Part shown: piece by piece, positions 35,238 to 47,116 of the stretch
How the letters are laid out: each line of letters begins with the position of its first letter
Position numbering within the stretch: position 1 is the stretch's first letter
Origin: Dermacentor variabilis
Lineage: Eukaryota > Arthropoda > Arachnida > Ixodida > Ixodidae
Direction: 5' to 3'
Length of the DNA stretch: 64,000 nt
Assembly (NCBI RefSeq): GCF_050947875.1
Contig: NC_134572.1
Coordinates: forward strand, 153,037,105 to 153,101,104
Made by a program: the position numbers and the translations under genes
The notes under the pieces: generated by a model
What the model was told of the DNA's origin: nothing
Database searches by the model: none
The model's input: only the letters and a program-made list of their open reading frames with translations

Positions 35238-35260
35238 GGTGTCCCAAGTAACGGGACAGA
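35234..35260. other. Solitary transposon-like end CAGGGTGTCCCA
   Basis: The motif CAGGGTGTCCCAAGTAAC follows the microsatellite directly. CAGGGTGTCCC is a recurring terminal sequence of non-autonomous arthropod transposons. No matching inverted end was found in the following 2 kb, so the element is either truncated or its partner end is too decayed. Confidence 0.3.
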
Positions 35261-36037
35261 ACAAAGTTACTGTTGTTGTTTGCCGTCGCTTGGAGATACT
35301 TAAAATTTTGAAATTCTGCTTAATGACATAATCAGTCCTAACTATTTAATCAACTTGTCAAATATCAGGATTCGAGCACCATGAACACCTCACGATAGAG
35401 CTTTTTGCTACTCAATATGCGCTACATAAAAGCGTCTGGCCAATAAATACCCTTGGCAAAGCTAGTGTCTGAAAAAGAAGGTTTTTTGAAGTGCTTCAAA
35501 TGAAATGGGCAAGAACAGTAAATATGCACCTGATTGAGCAACAAGAAAATTGATTGATCGCAACTGGAGCCTCAAAGTTCAGAACAATTCCATTTGGTTG
35601 GAAGCATTTGTTCCCACTTGCATGGGTCACGAAGTGATGAGTTTCATACATGAGGGTAGGGCAACCGCAGACAGGACAGAATAAAAACACGATTGCTGTC
35701 AGTGCCGTCATGAATTGTTACAACCAGCTTGTATTTCCGATACTATAGATTTCACATTCCCGATTTTCTCACGTGACTTCCTGTCCTTGAGTGCTGCCGT
35801 CTGCGCTTCGTCCGTGGGTCGTGCAGACAGAAAATCTCGGCTATTTATCACATCTGTATTCTAGTGCCCGAGCGGTGTACCTGAAAGAGGAAAAAAAAAC
35901 ACAGACGTGGCCAACGGGGGCACGACGGGCAATTGTAACGCGCACTAACAGTAATTTTTTTGCTACTATGGCAATGGCCAAGCTCCTTCCCCGTCTACAG
36001 TCGATTGGGACCCTCCCCCCCTCACACGAAAACTTTT

Positions 36038-36052
36038 CTGGCTACGCCACTG
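36038..36052. other. Possible hAT-type terminus CTGGCTACGCCACTG
   Basis: Reversed, this reads CAGTGGCGTAGCCAG, the typical start of many hAT non-autonomous elements. It is followed by a G-rich run. The left-hand partner was not found upstream, so only one end is supported. Confidence 0.3.
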
Positions 36053-36744
36053 TTGGGAGGGGGGTGTAAGATTGCTCTAGACCCTTCCCCCTAACGTTTC
36101 AACGCAAACGGGAAGCGGAGAGGAGCTGCCGCCGGGCCGCGAACCTTAGGCAGCCCAATTACCGTCTGCATTTTCTTTTGGACGTGAATGCGGCTCTAAT
36201 GTCATTACACAGTAGGATTCATGGCGGTTCGAAGGCGTGCGACAATAATAATAAAAAAAAACAGCATACAGCCATCAGCAAGTCTTAGCTTGAGGAGATC
36301 TTTGGGAGCTGGGCAAGACTCTCATAAAAAGGAAAGCTTCGCACCCCTCCTACATGCATTATCATCTCTGGGTCACCGCCCACTGTACCTTTTCGATAAA
36401 AAAAATATCACGGAGAAACTCCTCTGTGATTTGTCTAAACGCGTAAGCTTTATCCTTCCTCATGTCGGTGTCATGTCCTCATGTCGTCCTGTTCCATGTC
36501 GTTATCAATGTTATGAGACGTGATCCGACTAGTATAGGTGACAGCGCTGCGTCGACACGGGCTGCTGTGGTCGGCGATACCAAGTGTATGGCGCGAGCAA
36601 AGTATTGCAGGTGGCCGGGGCAGGTGCGCTGATGACGTTCCGTTCATTTTGAGCCGTTATCGCTCTTTAGCACTTCTCATCCGCGTCGAACGATTATCAA
36701 CCGTTCTCCGACGGCGGCTGCTTGTGGCACGGCCGCGCGAACCG

Positions 36745-36950
36745 TATCTTGAAAGCGAACTGCAATGCGGACGTGGTGTGCCCACTGCTGGAAACTTCAC
36801 GCGCTGTGTTCTCGCCGTTTAGTTCGCTTTGAAAACAGACGCGCGTCCACCTATCTTGAAAGTGATCTGCGAAAAGCGCGTGGGTGCGTCATGTGCTGGA
36901 AGCTTCGCAAGCGCTGTGTTCTCGCCGATTCGGTCGCGTTGAAGCAAGAG
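36745..36950 (+). repeat. Imperfect tandem duplication, period about 107 bp
   Basis: Two copies begin TATCTTGAAAGCGAACTGC (36745) and TATCTTGAAAGTGATCTGC (36852). Each continues through TGCTGGAA-CTTC-GCGCTGTGTTCTCGCCG. GC-rich compared with the neighbourhood. No protein family recognised in any frame. Confidence 0.65.
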
Positions 36951-37542
36951 CTAGCACGAAGGTGAATTCACTTACCCCTGCGGGTTCTATTTTGAAAGAT
37001 ATCGTGTGGTACGGACTGATAAATGGATGGTTTTTTTTGTTGTTGGGTAAGTATAGAAATGCTTACGTTATAAAAAAGAAATCGCAGGGTTCGCAAATGT
37101 CGCGATGAGAACGAACACCAACCTACTCCCCGCCCCCCGCTGAGCGATGCCGTCTTGGTCCCCCCTTCCCCACCCCCGGGAATAGGGACACTACGCCTCT
37201 ATTTCAGTTGAAGAAACGATGATGAAACGTTAACCACGACAAGAACGGCGTTTCCTAACGCGTTCTCCCATGGCCTCCGAGATTTGCTTGCGAAGCTGGG
37301 AAGCACAAATCTGGGAGGCCATATTTGACCACCTAATTGCATAAAAAAAATAATGACAAGTGACACAGTAAAAAATGTAAATAAGCAACTGATCTTAACC
37401 GTACTGTTTGGGGAAAAGAAATAAAAAATTAGACAGCCGCAACACACACCACTAAAGCCACCACCGCCGGCATAACGACGGATCCAACAGTTGGCAACAT
37501 CATTCGCGCTTTTCCACTACACCGCTGCCAAGATCGATCCAA

Positions 37543-37758
37543 ATGGTTCGCGAAGCTTCGGGCGAAAAGCGGTTCAGTACAGATTGTCACCGAGATCAGC
37601 AAGAGGGGATATGGGAGCAGCCAGTGAAGCGCGACTATGTTTGGAGGGAACAAACATTGGGAAAGAAAAAAGCGTTTTTTTATTTCAAGCAGACACAGTT
37701 AGATTCATTCAACGAAAATAAGATTCCTGGTCAATTTTATATATTCGTGACCGGTTAA
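37543..37758 (+). CDS. Unrecognised small ORF (71 aa), doubtful
   Basis: ATG at 37543 (AAATGGTT) gives a hydrophilic start with many charged residues (MVREASGEKRFSTDC then Gln/Glu/Trp-rich) and a Phe-rich end in a T-run. Two overlapping frames are also open. It lies in single-copy DNA, has no recognised domain and shows no splice context of note. It may be a chance frame. Confidence 0.12.
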   Translation: MVREASGEKRFSTDCHRDQQEGIWEQPVKRDYVWREQTLGKKKAFFYFKQTQLDSFNENKIPGQFYIFVTG

Positions 37759-39891
37759 AAAAATACAAGTTTACTCCATTTTATTATTATTAATAAATGC
37801 GTGTATTTTCAGCGCCCATCGTTAGAGGGGCGTTGACGGCACTATCACTGGCAATGCAATGCACGTCTTGAAATGGGCAGAAAGGCGCACTCGTAAAGTT
37901 TACCTGTTGAAATACGCCCCCCTCAGAGTTCGTGCTTTCTTGCTTGTCGAAGTTTGTCTGAATTTGGTGACGCGGGTAACTCCACCGCTCTTAAATCTGT
38001 TAATTCAAAAGTAGCGAGTTACGACAGCCAGATAATTATTTAGTTGTTTTCATGCGATTGCGCTGGCCGATGGGCTTGGCGTCCGACGTTAGGATCAGCA
38101 CTCTACACCTAAAGCTTTCGTCGGCCTCCAAAGAAAGTATGTTCTGTGCATGGGTGCGATTTCGACGTCCGTACGGCTGGCCTTTCTTGCATCGCTTTCC
38201 GCGCTGAAAGCTCAAAACGCACATCAAGTCGAATGGCGGGGCATTTGAATATATAGCTCCAAAAGCAGGCAAACAAAACAAATTTCGCGCCTTCGAAAAC
38301 AAAATGACGTCACTTCTGCTTGTAATGGACATGGCGTCACATTATTTTTCTTCCGCCGGAAGTGTTCCCACCACATGTACAGATGGTGCAAAGCTCCATG
38401 AACCGCCGATGGACCACCATGTTTTGAACGCATGGGCTCCTATGGAAGCTTCGCTACCAGGTATATTTACCTTGCCGCTGCTTCGTCTCTGCAACAGGCG
38501 CCGCCATCTTCTCGCGCCTAACGTTTTGTTTTTCTGCAAGTCCGTGTACGCAGCTCATCGGTGGATGTACGGCTGCACGGCGACGCATTGCGACCTGCGT
38601 CATTTTCTCGTGTTCGCACAATCGGTGTAAGATATGTCACATGTGAAATGTTTGATAGAACTGCCTCACGTCCAAGTGAAGTGGCCGTACGGTTGTATGG
38701 CGGTGTGGCCCGTTCTCAAAAGCGTCGACGGGTTTCCGGCATGCGGGTTTCAGGTACGTGCAAATGCGCTTCGCCCTCCTGTTGAGCTCCGGAGCAAAGC
38801 GTGCAATATTTCATGTGATCGATGCAGTGCCCGTCATCGTGGTGTGAATTTCGAGCGACCAACGAGAACTGCGGCACTTAGCGCCCACTGCGGCTGCAAA
38901 GTCAGCGTGGAAATTGTTTTACGTTATCGTAATATGTTAGCTGTCAGTGTAACCTGCGGCTTATCGACAGCTAACCCATTGACTTTTGCTTGTGGCAGGC
39001 GATAGGTATGTAAATGGAAGCGGCAATAATTTTCGAGAGCAGACAGTTGTTTCGCTCGATGTTTGGTCTTGTTCATGGCGTTATTAAGGCTAGGAAACTA
39101 GCTGGCTTGATCGTGCTTAGTTCTAACTCCAAGAGGCGTAACGTTGGCTCTGTATGTGTTTGTTTTCCGTGCCGCGAGTACCACTTTCATGCTTTTGTTG
39201 CATGAGAGTGGTAGCTGCCACATGCCGCCTGGGCAGAATACAATAAAAGCAATTTCCTCACTTTCATACGTATGCAATGTGAGGTAACAAAATTTCCAGC
39301 GCTTCATTCAGAGCGTAAATATCTAGTATATTTTAGTAGGAAACTCAAATTCTATCTTAGCTTAGTAGGCGTGAAACAAGTGAAACTCGCATTCCTTCTT
39401 GAATTGTTCGCCCAAACCCGCAGATGCGTCATCGGGCATTTGACAGTAGCTTCGCTACGTGAGTTGTTTTATGCGCAAATATTGCCCGGTTAATTATCGT
39501 GTTAATTTATGCCGATTCTCGTTCATCTTAATTTTAAGCGTTTACTATCCCCGAGTACCGGACGATGCCAAACATGTTATGAGGTGTAGCAAACGCGGGA
39601 AATTCGAAGTGACGTGGCTACAAGTTCCTCTTTTTATGTTTCTTGCATTCAAAGCCAACACACACAGTATCACTGATTTATTTCAGTTACATGCTGTACT
39701 TGATCAATCTAATGTGACAACTGTATTTGCTCTTTAATGTTCTCCATTTGTTGTGTATTCAGCTTGGTTGCCAGAAAATGGTTGAATTTTTTTCAGTGTC
39801 CAAGTGACTGAATATTTCACTGACGGCCGTGTGTGAAACACACAAGATGCCAAAACTGATAGCAAAATGATGAGATGTTTCTTTTATGCAG

Positions 39892-40026
39892 TTTGGGCTC
39901 GACTTTTGGCGACGATGTCGATCGACCTCGATCCTGGTGACAGCACACCCGACATGGCTAGAGTGCAGCCTGTCAGTTGAGTTCCCCCGAATGGACCATC
40001 AACAACGGAAAATGAAGCAGAGCCAG
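39892..40026 (+). other. Possible host exon, 135 bp, phase 0-0
   Basis: A strong acceptor (GATGTTTCTTTTATGCAG) precedes 39892, and a donor (AGCCAG|GTAGGG) follows 40026. In phase 0 all 45 codons are open (FGLDFWRRC … MKQSQ). In the frame two bases on, a Ser/Thr/Pro- and Glu-rich reading appears (MSIDLDPGDSTPDMARVQPV, a TGA, then VPPNGPSTTENEAEP). That reading looks more protein-like but has one stop. The region is single copy in the window. I cannot name a family. AATAAA hexamers lie downstream at 40498. Confidence 0.3.
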
Positions 40027-40497
40027 GTAGGGGCAATTTTCACTTTGGAACAGAATACTGACAGCTGCCTTTCTATAAAGAACTAAATAACATATTTACA
40101 AAACAATCCTTTCTTTATGTGCAGCCAACATAGAATTTTTTTGCTTGTTATACAGATCTTCGGAAAGCAGTTCTTCTGAACCCGTTTTGCATGCACAAAT
40201 AAATAAAGAGGAGTGTACTTTCTGAAGAAATCGATGCACTGAAATGTGCATTCGGCACACACGGAGGTGCAAAATAACTAACAACTTTAATGAGGTAAAA
40301 AAGGTTTAAAAGATGTTTTAGGATACTAGCCCGCCTTGGCATACGGAACTAAATATAACAGCAGCAGAGGTGCATGCAGGGAAGTGTTTGTAAATGTTGG
40401 CAAGATATGGACATTGTCTAAGAAATTGTTTTTATGTACTCGGAGCTTCTTGATGCCATGGCAGTGTAGTAAAAGCTCTAGATGATGTCCGGCTCCC

Positions 40498-40503
40498 AAT
40501 AAA
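40498..40503 (+). terminator. Candidate poly(A) signal, plus strand
   Basis: AATAAA in CTCCCAATAAAGCACC, about 470 bases after the possible exon 39892-40026 and directly before a SINE remnant. It could end a plus-strand transcript. Confidence 0.2.
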
Positions 40504-40514
40504 GCACCTTTAGA

Positions 40515-40690
40515 TTTTAAAATTAAATTCTCGGCTTTTACATGCGAAAGTCACAACCTGAACTTTCGGGCACCTGCCCTTCTTTAATGTGCACCTGAAT
40601 CTAGGTGCCCATAGGCGTTATTGCGTTTTACCCAAATTGGAGGGCAGCTCCCATGGCCTAGATTGCAGCTGTGACCAGTATGGCACCATA
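40515..40690 (-). mobile_element. Old SINE remnant, reverse orientation
   Basis: Reversed, the sequence reads GGGCACCTAGATTCAGGTGC then ACATTAAAGAA and CCGAAAGTTC, matching the body of the SINEs at 703 and 22738 (TTAGATTTAGGTGCACGTTA, GTCGAAAGTTCC) at about 75 percent. The tRNA-like head is hard to see, so only the body is claimed. Confidence 0.55.
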
Positions 40691-41329
40691 GTAACTGGGC
40701 TATAACACCAGGTCAGGATGAGAAATACTGCTTAGAACTACCAACTTCTTGGCTCACCAGCACTTTTCACTAGGGTTAAGGAGTATGGTGTACTGACAGC
40801 AACCGTTTATGTACCAATTTCCTTTTACGCTGTCGATTCCATTACTAAGGGTCGAAGCTTCAATTAGTCAAAACCAGCGTAAATGACAAAACCAGCTCAA
40901 AACACGTACCATGTATAGCTGGATTTAGACATGAAAATAGAGTCAATTCATGTCGCCGAAAATGGAGGTGGCAGTCACACTATTTCATGCATTTTGCCTA
41001 AAAGTTCGTAGCAGCACGGCATCGCAATTAAGTTCTCGGCCCTAACACATTCTATTACGCTAACGCGTTCCGTCAGTCCGCCTGCGGTACTTTCGTCGCG
41101 CAGGCCCAACAATGGAGGTCGGAGCGCGCGGGAAAGTAAAAGAAATATAACAAAGCGTGGCGCCTGCTCCGATACAGAAGCGCGGCGCCTGCTTCCACGT
41201 GACACAGATTGGCCAATGGGGGAGCGGAGGAGGCTGGGGAGACAGGAGGTGTGGAGGAGGAAGCGGCAGGGTGAGCGGGGTGGCGGAAAGATCTAAGAAT
41301 GGCGCTAGATTTGAAAAATTGAGGGCTGC

Positions 41330-42060
41330 ACTTTGTAGAGTTTAGTGGCGCCACATTTGACCATGGTTGGAACTCACATGAAAGAGCTTGATATGATTGT
41401 GCACAGATGGCGCCACAAGCAAAAGACTGTAAGATTTGCTATTTATTGGAAATCTGTGGTTTCAAGCACTGCTTAGTAAAACTAGTGAATGCTAGTAGTT
41501 ACAAAACATTGTATGGCGCTACTGATGTGAGCAACATGTTCTCAATTAGCGTATACGTGAAAAAGAATATCAATTTGAGGGACCTTGCCAGCAGGAAAGT
41601 TAGTTAAATTCGCTGCTCCCTCGTAGGTGCCTTAGTCAACATAAGAAATCTTTATCTTTATAGAATGGCAGAAAAGGGGTTGATGATTGATAATTAAGAA
41701 TTTTACAGCTTGAGTAGTATTGCCTCTTCATCGGTAATGCGTGACGAATTGTAGCCGTAAATGACCAAGTGGAAGTAATAATAACTGATCAACTGTTCAT
41801 CAGAACAAAAACAATATCGCATAGATAAGTGCACTGTAAACCTGAAAACCACTAAATACTGTTGTGCGTTAAAAATGGAAAAAGATATTCATTCATATAC
41901 TTTTATTGTTCTGCCCATCCTTATAAGGACCTAAATAAATTTCTCAATGCTTTACACGCAATATCTCTTCATAGAAACATTGTATCAACTTTCGTGTAAC
42001 GGCACAGCAAACTTAATTTTGTTATGTTGAACAGTTTTGACAGAAACGCGGTCCAATTGA
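41330..42060. mobile_element. Diverged relative of the palindromic element (one arm plus centre)
   Basis: Aligns with the left arm of 32905-34257 (CACTGCTTAGTAAAACT, GTAATAATAACTGATCAACT, CATCAGAACA). It then aligns with the right-arm side of the centre (GATATTCATTCATATACTTT, ACACGCAATATCTCTTCATA). The second arm is missing. No coding frame. Confidence 0.6.
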
Positions 42061-42474
42061 AGCTAGTGCAGGAAAATGCCGTTTTTTCCTCACACTGTTT
42101 TAAGCGCCGTCAGGTAACGCTTCAAGCTTGGCGATAATATTAGACGTCATCGGAAAGCGCCGAAAGTAAGCATTAAAATGCAATATTATCCACATCCGTT
42201 TGATGAGCGCAGAAAACACAGTGCGTCCGCGAACAATGGCCAAAATGGGGAGCGCGTGCCGCCGGAGTGGGACCGCCACCTTTATGTTAATTGGTAATTT
42301 TTGCTGCACAAGGATTTAATTAATATGTTACCTCCCGGGAATCTAATAAAGGCCCCTTTCGAGGTTCCATAGCAAAAGTTATGTGTCCTCTAGGGAGCGT
42401 TCTACCGCAAAATATTTTCATATCGGCTCATTAATAGCCTAGATAGAAACATTTCAGTGCCGCGAACCCATGAC

Positions 42475-44038
42475 TTCAGCAGGCGAGCTTCACCGCAAAC
42501 ACAGGCGCTCTTTGCACTTGCCCCATCTATCCTCCTCAAGCAAAACTCCTTGCCGGTGTGGTGCCCTACGAGACTTCGACGACACACACGGCAGGGGCCC
42601 CGCCCTCATTTCTTTTCTCCTCGCTTTTTTTTATCTTTATGGCGCTGCGCACTTTTGCTGACGGCCTTGCGCTCGAGATGTAATTGTCTCGTTTCGCGCC
42701 GCACGATTTTGCACGCTGTGCACAAGAGCACATGACAAGCGGTATAATTAAGTGCTACAGGAATGATGAGGCAGAACAAGCGAATCGCAGAGCATTATGA
42801 CGCGCTGGAGCACGGTAGAAAATGGCATAGTTTCGAGTCACGTGTCAAATGGCAAGTCACGTGTCACCATGAGCGACGTCACACTGTGGACACGAGTACG
42901 TAGACGCAGGGACACGAGTACGTCACCGTACAGCTTGGAGCGCGGCCGTCGTGAGGGAAAGAAAAAACGGCGTTCGGGTTCCACGGCGTGTAGCGCTGTA
43001 GTTCTTTGCAAACAAAATCGTTGGCGCGCATTGTATGCTCTGCGCTTGTCACCTCAAAATGGCCAGACTTGGCGAGGGAACCTTTACCAAAAGAATTTTT
43101 CGTAAAGATTTTGTACGAGCATAGATACTTCGAGCGCGATATGCGCGGTCATCCTTTTTAGTTTTTTCGTGATCTTTAGAAATGGCCTGTAGCAGATAAC
43201 ATGTCTGGTCCTTGGACTGAAAGATTCAGAGAGGCCAACATTACTTGCAGGAAAAATGGAAACACATATTCAATTAATTATCGAAGCTTATAAAATTTCT
43301 TTGTGACTTATTTAGTTTACGTTTTAGCATTTATGATTAAGAACCGGTGAGTGAGAATGGCGTAGCCACTATAAAGTTTACGGAATGACACCAGTTTAGA
43401 GATATGCGCCATCAAAGTCGCCTTAAATATGCATGGTTGTATCTCCCATTTTTAACAAACGTTCGTTTTGCCTTGAAACTCCAAATTGACTGGAATGCCG
43501 ATGTACTTGGTCATACACATTCTGAGAAATTATGCGTAAACAATTGTCGTCCTTGAAATTAATTTGAAATGAATACGTCAAGCAACCTCGTCGGAAAAAA
43601 ATGCGGAAATTGGAAGATGGCCAGTAAATATTGAATTAATTTAATGTGTTGAATAATGCACATGAGAGGCAAGAATTATGCTATCTGCGAGAGGAGATTT
43701 TTAAAAATTGCGCAAATTGTAAGAATGGTCACCATCGTATATTTTCCCATTCGCACTGCACGTCCTGTGTTCCGATGGAGCGGAGGTGGTGACAGAGTGG
43801 CTATCACGTGACTCCAAATACAGGCGTCTGCTAAAAGAAAATGCGTCGGAACGATATCCCGAAATCCAACAACCCCAAGCTGATGTTCGTATGCAGCGCG
43901 TAAGAAAAAGTATAAATATGGCATATGTAGCCGACCATGCACTCCTAGGAAGTAATACCCGATGGAGTTAGGAGAAAGCTTTAGCTCGGGCACAACTCCG
44001 ACGCGGCGTATTCAAATAAATGTAAAAACGCAGAAACG
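42475..44038. repeat. Block X, left part (before D)
   Basis: Starts at TTCAGCAGGCGAGCTTCACC, the same left edge as copy C (22959), so D is the first member of its dimer. It ends at the LINE target (CGCAGAAACG, 44029-44038). The Arg-rich frame near 42869-43105 recurs in A and E only. No gene recognised. Confidence 0.8.
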
Positions 44039-44093
44039 GACGGACGGAAAAAACATTAATGGGAAAAGGATCTGCGTGGTTGCCAGCCCGGGC

Positions 44094-44903
44094 TCAGGCC
44101 ACCCGGGCATTATGTGCGGTGAGGCATAGCCGTTCCACCGCTGCCCGGGCCCGCTGGATAGCCCATAATTGGTCGTGTAGTTCCGAGCTAGTCAGAGAGG
44201 TTAGCCATCGCTCTTCGAGAAGGTACGGTTCTAGTTGTCCTCTACATATACTGATCTGATCTGTGTGCACTTCCATAATATGTGTGCCATGTCTGCGTGT
44301 TCGTGTTTGCAGAGCTTGCAGCTCGCGTCTGGATATTGTGTTGAAATTATTCTCTTTAATTGTAGTGGGTTTCGGAATGTTCTGGTTTGCAATCTTCTCC
44401 AATCTGTTTCTTGAGACCTGTCGAGTTGTTTGTGGGGTTGTGGGTATGCTTCTCTTTGTTTCGTGTGGCGTGTCAGTATGTCGTGACGTGACCAGTCTGT
44501 CCCTGTCGTCTTTTATTTCTTATTTGTCGTCCTCGCCTCCTCCCTCTTCTCCATCGCCTCCGCCGCAGTCCTTCCCCCTTCCCCGAGTGTTGCGGGGTGT
44601 TGGGCCGTCACTGCCCGTGCAGCGGTGGGTTAGCTTTCGCGTGACTCTGTGGGCCTTCTCGTTGAGGTTGGGAAGGACATTCATGGTAACTTCTCCCATA
44701 TGTGCCAGGATCCATCTGAGGTACTTGGGTGTAATTTTGCCGTTATTAATGTGTTCTGCTCTGCGGTTCAGGATATTGGCCGCCTCGGTGGATACCCAGT
44801 CCTTTGAGGAGTTCCTAATATCCGTCTTGGAGTCGCTCATTATTGTTCTGTCTTGTTGCCGACCGTTCATTGCAATGCGAGTCAATGCAATGCAATGAGT
44901 CAA
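44094..44903 (-). pseudogene. LINE RNase H and Cys/His tail, copy 2
   Basis: Frame 44520-44903 has the distal half of RNase H (MSDSKTDIRN, WILAHMGEV, NLNEKAHRVTRKLTHR). The insertion near 44880 destroys the N-terminal half with its first catalytic Asp and Glu. Frame 44094-44402 is the tail with CKLCKHE … H … C and a Leu-rich end. Confidence 0.75.
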
Positions 44904-45782
44904 TGCGATTGCCGTTTATTCCGCTGCCTCCAACGAAATGGTTCTTACGGAGCCCACAGTCACGGTCTTTCGTGTATACGACCACCATTGCGAAGAGAGA
45001 GTTACCTTTTTCAGCGCCGACAGCACCATTGTAGTCGCGGTATAAGGGTGCCGGGCGGCGTCTGCGAAGAGCATCTCCTCACGCGCGCCGTGGTTTTTGA
45101 GAATCGTTTTCGTGCGTCATTTTCTTCTCCAAACATTGTGCACGGGGTGCATGTTCTTCGGGATATTTTCCATGTTAATTGCGGCTCGGACGTCTGGGTG
45201 AATCTGCGTCTTGGGACCGTTCATTCCATGGTAGCTTATGCCGATCTTTCCCATGATTTCTCTGCCCGCCGGAGAGCCTTTCGAGTTGCGCCACCCACTG
45301 TGCTTCCGCGCTTTCCTCCAGCGTGTTATGTATCCCGATTTGTAGTAACTTTTCGTTTCTTGTGTATTGGGCGAGACCCAGTGCTGTTCTGTAGGCTTTT
45401 CTAATGAGCGCGTCGATCTTGTCTTTCTCAGCCTTGTTCCAGTGGACGAACACCGCCACGTACGCGACTTGGCTGATCGCGAAGGCCGGAACGAGCCGTA
45501 CGACGTTTCTTTATTTAATGCCTCTCGTGTTGTTGGAGACTCTCTGCATTAGCCGAATGGTCGATGTGACTTTCTATTCCAGGCGTGTTATAGTTTCCGT
45601 GTTTGTTCCCCTGGCTTCGATCCAGAGACCCAGGACTCTAATCTTTTGGACCATGGGTATCTCTGTGCCTTTCCTCGTGGTTAATCTGAATCCCCTTTTG
45701 TGTAGTTCTGCTACGTCTCTGGACGGTTTGCCGAGCCTCCTGGGGCAGTAGAGCAGCAGTTCCGATTTCTCCGGCGAGCATT

Positions 45783-46630
45783 CTAGTCCGGTGCCCTCCA
45801 GGTGATTTTCGATTGCCTCCACCGCCCCTTGAATCTGTTCTCCGTATTGCTCTCGCTTGCGTCTTTCGTGGTAAAAATCTTAATGTCTTCTTCATAAACG
45901 GTGTGATTAATGCCTTCTATTCGGTCCAGTTTTTTCGATGGTCCGATCATGACGAGGTTGAAGTGCATCGGTGAGACGACGGACCCTTGCGGTGTGCCAG
46001 CGCTGCCCACGTCCATCTGGATACTCTCCTCCTCGTCCAGTCTGATTCTGGCTTTTCTTCCCGTAAGGAAATTTCGGATAAAATTATACGTTCGTTCGCA
46101 CAGGCCGAGTTGCGCGATTCTGTCGAGGATGGCCGTGTGCTTGACCCTGTCGAAGGCCTTCTTTAGATCAAGTCTAAATATTGCCCTCAAACCACGCGCT
46201 GTGGTGTCTATGACTTGCTCCTTGAGTTGTATTATGGCGTCTTGGGTAGAGAGCCCTCTTCTGAAGCCAATCGTGTTGCTGTGGTACAGGTCGTTTGACT
46301 CCAGGTAGACATTAACTCTACACAGGCAAGCGTGCTCAATCACTTTACCAACGCAGGAATTGAGAGAGATCGGCCGCATGTTCTGTATTTCTAAGGATTT
46401 ACCCGGCTTGGGGACGATGATCACGGCGGACCTCTTCCATTCGTCGGGTATCCCACCGTTCCGCCGGCAGTCGTTGATGTAGTCTGTCAAGCGGCTCGTT
46501 GCCTGGTCGTCCAGGTTCCGGAGCATCTTGTTGGTCACCTTGTCGGGGCCCGGAGCCGACTTGATTTCTTGCTGGGAGAAATCTCTGTCGAGGTCTTCGT
46601 TGGGAGAGCCCGAGTAATTCCGGTGTTCAA
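45783..46630 (-). pseudogene. LINE reverse transcriptase fragment, copy 2
   Basis: RT palm with APGPDKVTNKMLRNLDD, RPISLNSCVGKVIEH, box A (FRLDLKKAFDRVKH), box B (GTPQGSVVSPMHFN) and the catalytic box decayed to YEED. The shared frameshift follows within a few codons, and the thumb continues in another frame at 45574-45822. Inactive. Confidence 0.85.
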
Positions 46631-47116
46631 CGCAAAAACGTTTTTCTGAGATAAACCCAGGACCCATTTTAATGAAATTTCTTGCATTTGAGAGCGAAAG
46701 TTAAATTATAGTTACTGTTAGAAGCGGAATTTTGATTTAGGGCTTGACTTTTGTTACAAAGATTTTTTTTAAAATTCAGAAGTTTGAAAAATATAGAAGC
46801 ACGAAGTTTACAAACTAATAGCAACGCATAAAGAACAGATATCGCGGTTTTGTAAACGGCATCCATTAGATAATTCAAAGAGGAGAAATTTGATAAATCC
46901 TTTTACTTCTTACGCGAATTTGTTACGTTGTTAGCGAGGGTTCTGCAAAAGTTGTAATTACATATTAATAAATTTTTTGAGATTCATATGTAGCATGTCA
47001 AATTTCTACGCTTTAGATGTGCCATTATATGCAGTTGATAGTCTCGTTTTCTGAAAATCTGCCACTTTTGCCGATTTTTAACAAAAATTTGACCTAAATC
47101 GCAAATTTGAAACCAA
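46631..47116. repeat. Block X, right part (before D)
   Basis: Matches 11113-11598 and 58257-58741. No gene seen. Confidence 0.8.

Larger units (their letters stand above)
44039..46630 (-). mobile_element. 5'-truncated RNase H-bearing LINE, copy 2
   Basis: Same insertion as 8542-11112, between CGCAGAAACG (44029-44038) and CGCAAAAACG (46631-46640). It differs from the other two copies by private changes, such as a small duplication of CAATGCAATG near 44875-44900, a 2-base loss near 44485, and GAGCCCGAGTAATTCC in place of GAGCACGGGTAGTTCC near 46605. Confidence 0.85.

Noticed and set aside
35496..35711. Minus-strand frame with CPVCGCP … HHFVTH, possibly a C2H2 zinc finger
   Set aside because: The Cys-to-His spacing (9-10 instead of 12) is wrong, there is no second finger, and no conserved Phe/Leu core.
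38634..39005. Plus-strand 123-aa frame with a donor-like CAG|GTACGT at 38751
   Set aside because: Three frames are open over the same GC-rich stretch and none has a recognisable motif or an acceptor upstream.
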